The notes: a model not told the origin generated them from the letters alone. Counted from the first letter of the stretch, positions 1 to 8,628 are shown. The stretch: 64,000 nucleotides of DNA from an uncultured Clostridia bacterium (GCA_947366895.1 CANBBP010000002.1:225495-289494), one strand, 5' to 3'. Program-made: numbers and translations.

Positions 1-285
1 GAAAACTTGTTTGAAACTCGATTTAAACATGTTCCCGAACTTGTAAAAATGGGAGCAAGTATTGTAACAAGAGACAGAATGGCAATTGTTACAGGAGTGG
101 AAAAATTATACGGTGCAGATGTAACATGCTATGATTTGCGTGCAGGGGCAGCATTAACTATTGCAGGTATGGTAGCTGAAGGTAAAACCATATTAAATGA
201 AGTAAAGAACATAGACAGGGGATACGAAAAGTTAGAGGAAGCATTTAATTTATTAGGTGCCGATATAAAAAGGGAAACAAAATAA
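1..285 (+). CDS. murA: UDP-N-acetylglucosamine 1-carboxyvinyltransferase, C-terminal part (truncated by window start)
   Basis: Translation ENLFETRFKHVPELVKMGA...LRAGAALTIAGMVAEG matches the MurA C-terminal domain; frame is open from base 1. Confidence 0.93.
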   Translation, partial: ENLFETRFKHVPELVKMGASIVTRDRMAIVTGVEKLYGADVTCYDLRAGAALTIAGMVAEGKTILNEVKNIDRGYEKLEEAFNLLGADIKRETK

Positions 286-342
286 ACTTGAGGGATACAA
301 AAGAACTTTAATTATATTTTTAATAAAAGGACTTTTGTAAAA

Positions 343-1215
343 GTGAAAACAAAAAATAGACGACTGCTATTAATTTTTAGCATTATTTGCATAATTGTTT
401 TTTTAAGTATCTTTTCTTCTCAAGTATTTAAACTTAAAACTGTAGAAATAATCTTTTTTGATGATGAAGAAACAAGAGTTGTTAATATAAAAAACAACTC
501 TGTTTTTAATACTAACGAGAAAATAAATTCAATTCTTTCTACTACAAAATTTGATTATGGAAATTTAGTCTTTCTAATTGATAAATCTTCCTACATATCT
601 TCTTTGGAGCAAAAAAATCCTTATTTAAAATTAAAAAAAATAGAAATTAAATTTCCAAATAAACTTTTAGTTAGTGCTTGTGAAAGAAGACCCGTATTTT
701 ATATTCAAAGTGCTGATAAAATTTATTTACTTGACAATGATTTTAAATTACTGGAAATAAAGTCTAAACTTCAAATAAATACTAGTAAATTAACTCAGAT
801 TTTGGTAGTTACCGAATTGGAAGAAAATAGAGATTTTTTCAGTTTTTTTAATGTTTTACCTGAAGTATATGAAGCTGGACAAAATTTAAAAGAAAATAAT
901 ATGGTTTTAGATTGTATTTCTAATATGCCAACTATTCTAGATAACTATTTATCTTCTAGTGTTAATATTGCTAATTTTTGTAGTAATATTATTATTAAAG
1001 AAAAAGGTGTTGACACAATAAATTTAAAAATTACTACTAGTTTGCGTTCTTATGGAATATCTCTTGTTATTGAAAATATCTTTAATAATTTTGATAGAAA
1101 GCTAAATAAATTAATAAATGCTTTTAATACCTTAAAACGCACCGAACCAATAAAAACTACTTATGGGGAACTTTTGGTTGATGAAAACATAAACTGCTAC
1201 TGGAATAATTTGTAA
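343..1215 (+). CDS. FtsQ/DivIB-like cell division protein (POTRA-type)
   Basis: N-terminal TM followed by a POTRA-like region (KKIEIKFPNKLLVSACERRPVFYI); position directly after murA. Confidence 0.7.
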   Translation: MKTKNRRLLLIFSIICIIVFLSIFSSQVFKLKTVEIIFFDDEETRVVNIKNNSVFNTNEKINSILSTTKFDYGNLVFLIDKSSYISSLEQKNPYLKLKKIEIKFPNKLLVSACERRPVFYIQSADKIYLLDNDFKLLEIKSKLQINTSKLTQILVVTELEENRDFFSFFNVLPEVYEAGQNLKENNMVLDCISNMPTILDNYLSSSVNIANFCSNIIIKEKGVDTINLKITTSLRSYGISLVIENIFNNFDRKLNKLINAFNTLKRTEPIKTTYGELLVDENINCYWNNL

Positions 1216-1625
1216 ACAGTAAATATGTATTATATTTAAAAAATTGTTAAAACTATTTATAGCAATTAACTTTTGTTTTGCAGTAATTCTTTTTAACTTT
1301 TAGTTATTTTGCAAAAAATATTAAAATGTCTTTTATAGTTTTTATATTGTATCTTTAGTATTTTAAGTACATAAGCATTTAAAAACTTATTAACAAAAAG
1401 TCTTTAAAATTATTAATTATAATAAAGTTAAGAATTGTTTTGTTTATTATCATGGTTTTAAATTGTCTATAATAATTTATTTTACTTTAGTTTATAAAAC
1501 ATAAAAGCCCGAATTTTATTAATATGCATTATAGTAAAAAATAAACAATTTATATTGGTGTTGTTTATTTAAAAAGAATAAAACAAAAATTAAATTGCTA
1601 AATAACAAAGGAGGTGTTTTTAATT

Positions 1626-1703
1626 ATGAAAAAAGCATCAAAAAAGAATTCAAGTAGAAACGCTAGAAATAGTGCCAGTAACAATTCTGAATGTGGTAGA
1701 TAA
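1626..1703 (+). CDS. Putative 25-aa basic Ser/Asn-rich peptide MKKASKKNSSRNARNSASNNSECGR
   Basis: Strong SD (aaggaggtg) before ATG; terminator-like hairpin downstream; isolated in a gene-free stretch. Confidence 0.5.
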   Translation: MKKASKKNSSRNARNSASNNSECGR

Positions 1704-1806
1704 TTTATTAGCATTAGAATTGTAAATACTTGAAAAAATCCTTTTAAAAGATTATTTATTTTTAATTTTCTTTTAATTTAAGATTACTAAAATATTTAAT
1801 CTTTTA

Positions 1807-1852
1807 CAAAAAAAGTAGGGTAGGAAAAAATTGTTTTCCCCCTTCTTTTTTT
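1807..1852 (+). terminator. Rho-independent terminator-like hairpin
   Basis: aaaaaagtagggtaggaaaa-aattg-ttttcccccttctttttttatt. Confidence 0.6.
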
Positions 1853-2046
1853 ATTACAAAATTTTTAAAAATAATATTAACAATTTAGTAAATAAAATAA
1901 TATAAATAAATATAGTTAAAAATATTAAAATTTTAACCTAATACATAGATTAATAAGAAAATAATAAAAAATAAAAGCAAAACTAAAGTAAAAAACCATT
2001 AAAATTTAAGGCTTATAAAAATTTTTAAAAAAATTAAAAAAAATTG

Positions 2047-2075
2047 TTGACTATTCTCTCAGTGTTTGGTATATT
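2047..2075 (+). promoter_or_regulatory. Promoter of tRNA operon
   Basis: TTGACT - 17 nt - TATATT, just upstream of the tRNA cluster. Confidence 0.65.
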
Positions 2076-2104
2076 AAATAAGCATTAATAAAGTGCTTAT
2101 TTAT

Positions 2105-2179
2105 GCGGGGGTGGCTCAGTGGTAGAGCGTTGCCTTGCCAAGGCAAATGTCGCGGGTCCGAATCCCGTCCTCCGCTCCA
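2105..2179 (+). tRNA. tRNA-Gly (GCC)
   Basis: Cloverleaf read by eye, anticodon GCC, encoded CCA. Confidence 0.93.
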
Positions 2180-2182
2180 GAT

Positions 2183-2259
2183 GGGAGCATAGCTCAGTTG
2201 GCTAGAGCACTTGCCTTACAAGCAAGGTGTCGTAGGTTCGAGTCCTACTGTTCCCACCA
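2183..2259 (+). tRNA. tRNA-Val (TAC)
   Basis: Cloverleaf read by eye, anticodon TAC, encoded CCA. Confidence 0.92.
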
Positions 2260-2275
2260 AAAGATAAACATAAAT

Positions 2276-2349
<74 letters not shown>

Positions 2350-2351
2350 AA

Positions 2352-3974
2352 TTAAATAATTTTTATAAGCCGAAGTGGTGGAATTGGTAGACACAAGGGA
2401 CTTAAAATCCCTCGAGGGCAACTTCGTGCCGGTTCGAGTCCGGCCTCCGGCACCAAAGACGATAAAGGTTGAACCTTTAATTCGTCAATAGCCTTGTCGT
2501 TATCGGCAAGGCTTATTTCTTTAATGTCCTTTTCGTTGCCGAAAGTTAGGTATGTAATAATATGGTCGTCGTACACAAACACTTTGTAAACAAGATTGTC
2601 AATGAGTGTCTTTTGGTATTCCTTGTCTGCGGGGTCGCCTTTCAACATTTCCGCGATAAAGTCAATGATTTTCTCTTTTGTGATTTTCTTGCCCCGTTCA
2701 AGCTCGATTTGCGCCTTGCTTGCCGATAGGTCTTTTATAAGTATTTCAATCTCTTGCATTTTCTTTTCTATATTAGCCCGTAGCATATCGTTCCGCGCCA
2801 GTATAAAAGCGTTTGTAAGTTGTTCCGCCTCGTCTTGCGCGTGGCGTATTCGCGCCTCTATGCTCCGCAAACTGTCCTCGCCCGTGCGCTTTTCGTAATA
2901 GTTTATCGTGTCTTGCGCGGCAAGCTCGGAATTTTCCCGTTTGCTCAAAAAGTCGTAAACCGCGCTTGCAACCGTAAATTCAAGGTTGTTTTTGTTCTCG
3001 CTCGATTTACGGCAACCGCCTTTCCGCTTGCTGTGGCAAACGTAATAATAGTGCTTTGCGCCCGTGTGGCTCGTACCGCCGCCCGCCGTCATACTGTCGC
3101 CGCAGTAGCCGCAAAAGGCTTTTCCCGTGAGTATGTACGGCTCTACCGCCGAATTTGCACCCGCTAAAATCTTGTTCTTTTCAAGCCGCTTTTGCACCGC
3201 CGCAAAAGTGGCTTTATCTATGATAGCGGGGTATGTATGGTCGCAAACACGCGTTCCGTGCATACAGTCGCCCGTATATTTGCGGTTTCGTAACCAGTTT
3301 TCAAACGTGCGGTAAGTAAACGGTTTGCCCCTGTAAAGTATATGCCGCTTGTTCAACTCGTCCGCGATTTCCTTTTTCGGCGTTCCGAGCGCGTATTCCG
3401 TGAATATATAGCGGACAACTTCGGCTTGTTCCTCGTCTATGGCAACGCGGTGTATAATGCCCTTGTTGCCGCGCTTGTCGGTGTCAATGAGTTTATACCC
3501 GTAAATGAGATGCCCGCCGCAATACGTTCCGTTTTTAACGCTCGTGTCAAGCCCGTCGTGTACGCGCTTGGAAAGGCGTTGCGAATACTTTTCGTCGTTC
3601 CACTCCAAAAACATTTCGTAGAACTCGCCGCCCTCGTCGTCGCTGACGGGTTCGGTTGCCGAAACTACCCGTATGCCGTACCGCTTTTTCAATTGCGCTT
3701 TATACATTATGCTGTCCACACGGTTACGGGCGAAACGGTCAAATTTGTAAACTATGATTTGCTCGAACGCGCCGCTGTCCGCGTCGGCAATCATTCTCTG
3801 AAAGTCGGGTCGGTGGTCGTTCGTTCCCGAACGCGCTTTATCGGTGTAAACCCTTACAACGGTGTAGCCCTGATTTTCGGCATACTCGGTGCAAATGCGT
3901 ATTTGCCCCTCAATAGACTGCTCGTTTTGTCCTTGCGAGGAATAGCGGGCGTAGATAACTGCGTTTTTGTTCAT
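2352..3974 (-). CDS. Large serine recombinase (resolvase, recombinase and zinc beta-ribbon domains); C-terminus runs through the tRNA-Leu gene antisense
   Basis: NAVIYARYSSQGQNEQSIEGQIRICTEYA; AFCGYCGDSMTAGGG...YYYVCHSKRKGGC; tail VPEAGLEPARSCPRGILSPLCLPIPPL is antisense tRNA-Leu. Confidence 0.95.
   Translation of the reverse strand: MNKNAVIYARYSSQGQNEQSIEGQIRICTEYAENQGYTVVRVYTDKARSGTNDHRPDFQRMIADADSGAFEQIIVYKFDRFARNRVDSIMYKAQLKKRYGIRVVSATEPVSDDEGGEFYEMFLEWNDEKYSQRLSKRVHDGLDTSVKNGTYCGGHLIYGYKLIDTDKRGNKGIIHRVAIDEEQAEVVRYIFTEYALGTPKKEIADELNKRHILYRGKPFTYRTFENWLRNRKYTGDCMHGTRVCDHTYPAIIDKATFAAVQKRLEKNKILAGANSAVEPYILTGKAFCGYCGDSMTAGGGTSHTGAKHYYYVCHSKRKGGCRKSSENKNNLEFTVASAVYDFLSKRENSELAAQDTINYYEKRTGEDSLRSIEARIRHAQDEAEQLTNAFILARNDMLRANIEKKMQEIEILIKDLSASKAQIELERGKKITKEKIIDFIAEMLKGDPADKEYQKTLIDNLVYKVFVYDDHIITYLTFGNEKDIKEISLADNDKAIDELKVQPLSSLVPEAGLEPARSCPRGILSPLCLPIPPLRLIKII
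2369..2455 (+). tRNA. tRNA-Leu (TAA), integration target of Element 1
   Basis: Long variable arm, anticodon TAA, gttcgagtccggcctccggcacca 3' end. Confidence 0.93.
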
Positions 3975-4027
3975 TGTCTGCTCCTTTGCGCTGTCTGCGT
4001 GTGTGCGGACTGCGGCTTAAAAATTTT

Positions 4028-4205
4028 GTTGTTCGCTTTGGTGCTTACCGTCTTAACCAGCCAAAAATGCCGCCGCAGGCAAATTGTCAAGGGTTTGCGC
4101 CGTAGGCGACGACGGTTTTATGCCTTACGGGAGATAAATCGTCGCCCTTTACAATTTGTCAAGGCGGCGTATTCCGTCCCCAGACGGTAAGCACAAGCGA
4201 ATAAC
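4028..4205. repeat. Three-tier nested inverted repeat upstream of the Element 1 recombinase
   Basis: Outer GTGCTTACCGTCT 4041-4053 / AGACGGTAAGCAC 4182-4194; middle GCCGCC...CAAATTGT 4069-4087 / ACAATTTG...GGCGGC 4151-4168; inner GGCGACGA 4105-4112 / TCGTCGCC 4139-4146. Confidence 0.85.
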
Positions 4206-4221
4206 AAAACTATGTTTTTAC

Positions 4222-4250
4222 TTGACAAAACTAATCTGATTAGATAAAAT
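4222..4250 (+). promoter_or_regulatory. tetR promoter with palindromic operator in the spacer
   Basis: TTGACA - 17 nt - TAAAAT; palindrome CTAATCTGATTAG 4231-4243. Confidence 0.7.
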
Positions 4251-4291
4251 ATAATTAGAATTAGTTTATAATATATCATAAGGAGCAAACA

Positions 4292-4873
4292 ATGTCAAGA
4301 ATAGGATTAACCAAAGATATAATTTTGCAATCGGCTATGGAAATAGTTGATAAGATAGGCGCAGAAAATTTAACTCTAAAAGTATTGGCAGATAAATTGG
4401 GAGTACGTTCACCCTCTCTATATAACCATTTTAACAGTTTATCTGATTTGCATACTGCGCTTATGCTTTACGGTTGGAAACAACTTGAATATAGAGTAAT
4501 GCAAGCAGCAATCGGCAAATCAAAAGACGACGCTATTAAATCTATGTGTGCCGCATATTTGAATTTTACATTGGAACATTTAGGGCTGTTCAACATTATG
4601 CAATCTTATAACCAGCATATATCGCAAGAAACAATAGCGGCTACAAGCGGCTTAATAGAAACTATACGGCAAGTGTTATCCGCCTATAATTTAAGTGAAA
4701 AATACGAAGTTCATACTATACGAGTATTCCGCAGTTTTTTACAAGGTTATGTTTATTTAGTTCAGCACGATAGTTTTGGTAATTCTGTGTCTATAAGAGA
4801 CAGTTTTAATGTCGGTGTTGGCATACTTCTTAAAGGACTTAAAGAAAATGAAAATATTAAACTTGGGAAATAG
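4292..4873 (+). CDS. TetR family transcriptional regulator
   Basis: N-terminal HTH (TLKVLADKLGVRSPSLYNHFNSLSDL). Confidence 0.9.
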   Translation: MSRIGLTKDIILQSAMEIVDKIGAENLTLKVLADKLGVRSPSLYNHFNSLSDLHTALMLYGWKQLEYRVMQAAIGKSKDDAIKSMCAAYLNFTLEHLGLFNIMQSYNQHISQETIAATSGLIETIRQVLSAYNLSEKYEVHTIRVFRSFLQGYVYLVQHDSFGNSVSIRDSFNVGVGILLKGLKENENIKLGK

Positions 4874-5573
4874 AGTTGTAAATCAATATTTGGTCGAATT
4901 AAACGACGGATTTTTGTTAATCGACACGGGCTATTCAAACGGATATAAACGTTTTATTAAAAATCTATCTAAACACCGTATTCAAAAGGAACAAATAAAA
5001 TATGTATTTATTACACACGCCCACGACGACCATATAGGCTTTTTAGCCGAACTGTTAAATAATTTTCCGCACATAACTTTAATAACTAATTTGTTAAGTA
5101 AAAATAGGTTTTCAGAGGGGCACAATCGCTTTGTAGGCGGGTGTACTACTCTGCGGGCATACTTGTTTTGTAAATTTATGCGCTTAATGGGGAAAGGCGA
5201 ACACACCTTTCCGATTGTGAATTTACAAAGTCATAAAACTATTGATTGTGAAAATATTGATAATTTACGCACTTACGGAATAAACGCCGAAATAGTTTTT
5301 TTACAAGGTCATACGGACGACCAAATGGGTTTATTGTTTGACGACGGAACTTTATTTTGCGGCGATGCGGCGATGAACGGTTTTCCGAGCAAACATAAAA
5401 TCATTATTTTTGTTGAAAATCTTGACGATTATAAACACACTTGGGACAAGTTAATCGACAATGAAAAGATAAAAGCAATCTACCCCGCGCACGGTAAACC
5501 TTTTGATATTGCTCTCTTGAAAAAGAACAGGCGCTATCTCGAAAGAATAAAGTTGCGAATACTTAAACGATAA
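4848..5573 (+). CDS. MBL-fold metallohydrolase
   Basis: THAHDDHIG motif, GHTDDQMG, CGDA; overlaps the end of tetR. Confidence 0.88.
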   Translation: MKILNLGNRVVNQYLVELNDGFLLIDTGYSNGYKRFIKNLSKHRIQKEQIKYVFITHAHDDHIGFLAELLNNFPHITLITNLLSKNRFSEGHNRFVGGCTTLRAYLFCKFMRLMGKGEHTFPIVNLQSHKTIDCENIDNLRTYGINAEIVFLQGHTDDQMGLLFDDGTLFCGDAAMNGFPSKHKIIIFVENLDDYKHTWDKLIDNEKIKAIYPAHGKPFDIALLKKNRRYLERIKLRILKR

Positions 5574-5589
5574 ACGACAAGGAGCAAAA

Positions 5590-6075
5590 ATGAAAAATAT
5601 CGCTATACAAAACTATTCACTTCTGGAATTTAGTATTGTAGGGTTAGAAAACGGCGGCAAATTCCCTATTGAATATACGGGGCGCGGAAAAGATATTTCG
5701 CCTGAAATTATAATACATAATTTATCGCCAAAAGCAAAAACAATAGCCATAACATTAGAGGACACCACACATATAATTAAAGACTTTACACATTGGTGCA
5801 TTTGGAATATTGCGGCTGATAATAGAATTGAAAAAGGTATACCAAAGGGAAAAATTGTGCCGTCGTTAGGATACGCCATACAAGGATTTGCTTACGGTTT
5901 GCACCGCTATGCGGGACCAAAACCGCCCAAAGGAAAAATGCATATCTATCGTTTTACTGTTTATTCGCTTGACTGCACAATCGAATTAAGTGCAAATAAA
6001 AGCAAAAAAGCCTTTCTAAAAATAGCCCATAATCACATATTGCAAAAAGGCTCTATCTTGGGCGAATTTGAATAG
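5590..6075 (+). CDS. YbhB/YbcL family (PEBP, Raf-kinase-inhibitor-like) protein
   Basis: IPIEYTGRGKDISPEI / HWCIWNI / YAGPKPPKGKMHIYRFTVYSLD. Confidence 0.88.
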   Translation: MKNIAIQNYSLLEFSIVGLENGGKFPIEYTGRGKDISPEIIIHNLSPKAKTIAITLEDTTHIIKDFTHWCIWNIAADNRIEKGIPKGKIVPSLGYAIQGFAYGLHRYAGPKPPKGKMHIYRFTVYSLDCTIELSANKSKKAFLKIAHNHILQKGSILGEFE

Positions 6076-6083
6076 GCGGGAAT

Positions 6084-6263
6084 ATGGACGAAAACAAAAC
6101 AATAAAAGCGTCGTATTTTTACGCTTGCTGTCCGAATTGTAAAGCCGTTCTCATTCAAGCACAAAACGGTTTAGAGGGCTATATAAAATGTCCGAAATGC
6201 GAAAAATACATACACGTTACAATCAATAACGGAATTGTAAGTACAAATATTAAGAACGCCTAA
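6084..6263 (+). CDS. Small zinc-ribbon protein (59 aa, two CxxC)
   Basis: Not in the ORF track; MDENKTIKASYFYACCPNCKAV...YIKCPKCEKYIHV, directly after the PEBP gene. Confidence 0.65.
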   Translation: MDENKTIKASYFYACCPNCKAVLIQAQNGLEGYIKCPKCEKYIHVTINNGIVSTNIKNA

Positions 6264-6281
6264 AACGGGCGTTCTTTTTCC
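6251..6281 (+). terminator. Terminator of the Element 1 cargo operon
   Basis: AAGAACGCC taaaacg GGCGTTCTTTTT. Confidence 0.75.
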
Positions 6282-6678
6282 ATAAAATAAGTGATAATCT
6301 GACAAAGCCTTTTATTTTTGCCGCTGTTAGAAATGTTATACTCCGAACGGCGGATTTTATATTTTTATGCATAAATACCGCAGAATATTTTAATCTGTTT
6401 TCGAGCCAAATTCAGCATACAAGAAAGTGCCGAAACGGAGCAATACCGCCTTAATAGGGTTTGCTTTCGTTCGGTCTTTTTTCATTTATGGGCTATTGCA
6501 CCCCGTCGGCGTATTGCACGCTGTCGGGGCTTTTCTATATACGGCGAAAACCGCCGACAGCGATTTTTTAACAAAAAAATCAAAATCTGAGGGTTTTCAA
6601 AATGCAAACAATTAAAAAAATTTTCAAAAAAAACCGAAACTTTTACCCTCTGCCGTGCTTATAGGTGGAGGTTTTTAT

Positions 6679-7083
6679 ATGCAAACTATCAAATATACAT
6701 TTGCAGACGGAACAACAAGCACCGCCGAGGTTACGGAAGATATATATTTGATACACTTGGAATTATTACAACAAGAAAAGCGCAACCATTGGAAAGAAAC
6801 AAGGCGGCATACCTCTTTGTATTACTTTACCGATATGGGTATAGACTTCGAGGACACGCGCACGGAAAACCCGCTCGATTTATACATACGGAAAGAGAAT
6901 ATCGCAAGCATACGCAAGGCAATGTTATACCTTACGGACAAGCGTCGGAAACTCATACATAAAGCATATTTCGAGGGTATGACATTCCGCGCTATCGCAA
7001 GAGAACAAGGCTTATCTAAATCGGCAATATCGCAACAAATGAAAACGGTGTACAAGCATTTACGGAAACATTTGGAGGCGTAG
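6679..7083 (+). CDS. Sigma-70 region-4-like HTH protein
   Basis: RRKLIHKAYFEGMTFRAIAREQGLSKSAISQQMKTVYKHLRKHL; SD ggtggagg before ATG. Confidence 0.75.
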   Translation: MQTIKYTFADGTTSTAEVTEDIYLIHLELLQQEKRNHWKETRRHTSLYYFTDMGIDFEDTRTENPLDLYIRKENIASIRKAMLYLTDKRRKLIHKAYFEGMTFRAIAREQGLSKSAISQQMKTVYKHLRKHLEA

Positions 7084-7086
7084 GCT

Positions 7087-7341
7087 ATGGAAAAAGAATA
7101 TTATCAAGCGGTTGCGTATATCGCGTTACGCAATAAAGACGGTTCGCCTATGATAAACGTACCCTTATATGTCAAGGTATCGGAAATCAATAAAAACGGT
7201 ATGACGGAAACGCAAGAGAACATTATGCACCGTATATCGGCGTTAATGATAAAGCGCAACGAAAAGCAATTAAGCGATTATTTTGCAACGAACAAAACGG
7301 CAACGGGCGCGGGCGGCAAGCCGCCCGCGCGTGGCGTATAG
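7087..7341 (+). CDS. Hypothetical protein (84 aa) between sigma-like and Rep genes
   Basis: ORF in tight tandem. Confidence 0.65.
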   Translation: MEKEYYQAVAYIALRNKDGSPMINVPLYVKVSEINKNGMTETQENIMHRISALMIKRNEKQLSDYFATNKTATGAGGKPPARGV

Positions 7342-7403
7342 TATTACCACGCCACTATGTCATAGTGTAACGCACTTGGCGGCATTTATAGGGAGTTTTT
7401 AAT

Positions 7404-8441
7404 ATGGATGAAAACAAGGTTAAAATAGATTTGTCGGTTACGGACGAAACGGACGGGCAACCGAAAAAGAACAAGCAAGCCCGCGATTGGTGCTTTACCG
7501 TAAATAACCCCGTACAAACGGAACAAGAATTTTTAGAGTATTTGAAAACGGTGTCGGATTTGCGGTATGCGGTATTCCAACGTGAACGCGCTCCCGAAAC
7601 GGGAACGGAACATTATCAAGGGTATTTTGAGTTCACGCAACCGAAATGGTTTACCACCATTAAAAAGTACCTATCGAAAGCAAATATCGGCGTTGACGCG
7701 CATATAGAACAACGTAAAGCAAAACGAACGCAAGCCCGCCTATACTGTATGGACGAGGAAACGCGAATAAGTCCTACATACTACGAATACGGCGAGTTTA
7801 TAGAGGACGGCGAACGCACCGATTTAACCGATATAATGCGCGATATAGAAAACGACATAAGTTTTTACGACCTTTCCAAAAAGCACGGCAACCGCTTTAT
7901 ACGGGTTATGAAATGGGCGAAAGAATACAGACAAGCCTATTTGGAAAATAAGTACAAACGGCAATTCCGCAAAATGCAGGTCTATTATATTTACGGCTCG
8001 GCGGGTTGCGGCAAGACAAGTTACGTTTTCAACAAGCACGGCTACGACGACGTATATAGAACAACAAATTACGAGTTCGGGTGGATAGACGATTACAACG
8101 GCGAAAAGGTTTTATTTTTGGACGAGTTTCGCAGTTCGTTCAAAATCTCGGAAATATTGGACTATTTGGACGGGCAACCGATACGAATACGGGGTCGACA
8201 CTATAACCGCGTTGCTTGCTATGATACGGTTTACATTGTTTCTAATATTCCGCTTACAGAGCAATACACCAAAATACAACAGTCCGAGCCTACAACGTGG
8301 GCGGCGTTCCTACGGCGTATAACGGCGGTATATAATTTCGATATAAGTAAAGAAACGCCCGTAAACAAGCATACGGGCAAATTACAACAAAAGGCTATAA
8401 CCTTAATACCGATTGACGATGATGGCGAAAGCCCGTTTTAG
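7404..8441 (+). CDS. CRESS-type replication initiator Rep (HUH endonuclease + SF3 helicase)
   Basis: WCFTVNN (motif I), EHYQGYFEF (motif II), RLYCMDEE (motif III), GSAGCGKTS (Walker A), KVLFLDEF (Walker B), VYIVSNIP (motif C). Confidence 0.92.
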   Translation: MDENKVKIDLSVTDETDGQPKKNKQARDWCFTVNNPVQTEQEFLEYLKTVSDLRYAVFQRERAPETGTEHYQGYFEFTQPKWFTTIKKYLSKANIGVDAHIEQRKAKRTQARLYCMDEETRISPTYYEYGEFIEDGERTDLTDIMRDIENDISFYDLSKKHGNRFIRVMKWAKEYRQAYLENKYKRQFRKMQVYYIYGSAGCGKTSYVFNKHGYDDVYRTTNYEFGWIDDYNGEKVLFLDEFRSSFKISEILDYLDGQPIRIRGRHYNRVACYDTVYIVSNIPLTEQYTKIQQSEPTTWAAFLRRITAVYNFDISKETPVNKHTGKLQQKAITLIPIDDDGESPF

Positions 8442-8476
8442 CAACTCGCAGGGTGGGTTCTCTTGGGTGGGCAATA

Positions 8477-8512
8477 GAAAAAGCACAAGGCGTTTCAACC
8501 TTGTGCTTTTTC
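8477..8512 (+). terminator. Strong hairpin after rep
   Basis: GAAAAAGCACAAGG cgtttcaa CCTTGTGCTTTTTC, 14-bp perfect stem. Confidence 0.75.
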
Positions 8513-8628
8513 CTTACCTTTCAGCGATAAAACCCGCATACCCGTTTACGAATATATAGTTCGGGTTCAATCTCTGTCGTTTCTGGTGCACCAAAATAAT
8601 TTTTAAAATAAATAATAACAAATTTATT

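Larger units (their letters stand above)
2458..8595. mobile_element. Element 1: tRNA-Leu-integrated serine-recombinase element with CRESS-type Rep
   Basis: gcaccaaa at 2450-2457 and 8588-8595; recombinase at the tRNA end; Rep at the other end; higher GC than flanks; tRNA-operon-type terminator found immediately right of 8595. Confidence 0.85.

Noticed and set aside
2596-3315. Three plus-strand ORFs (2596-2898, 2820-3167, 3127-3315)
   Set aside because: Antisense to a well-supported recombinase, mutually overlapping, no plausible SD
3342-4190. 282-aa plus-strand ORF opposite the Element 1 recombinase
   Set aside because: Antisense shadow of the higher-GC recombinase gene and the nested palindrome; no family resemblance
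6427-6615. 62-aa ORF in the leader before the sigma-like gene
   Set aside because: Composition follows the hairpins of the leader; no SD, no motif
8540-8595. Second tRNA-Leu fragment at the right end of Element 1
   Set aside because: Only the gcaccaaa core matches; the preceding bases do not form a tRNA-Leu T-arm or acceptor
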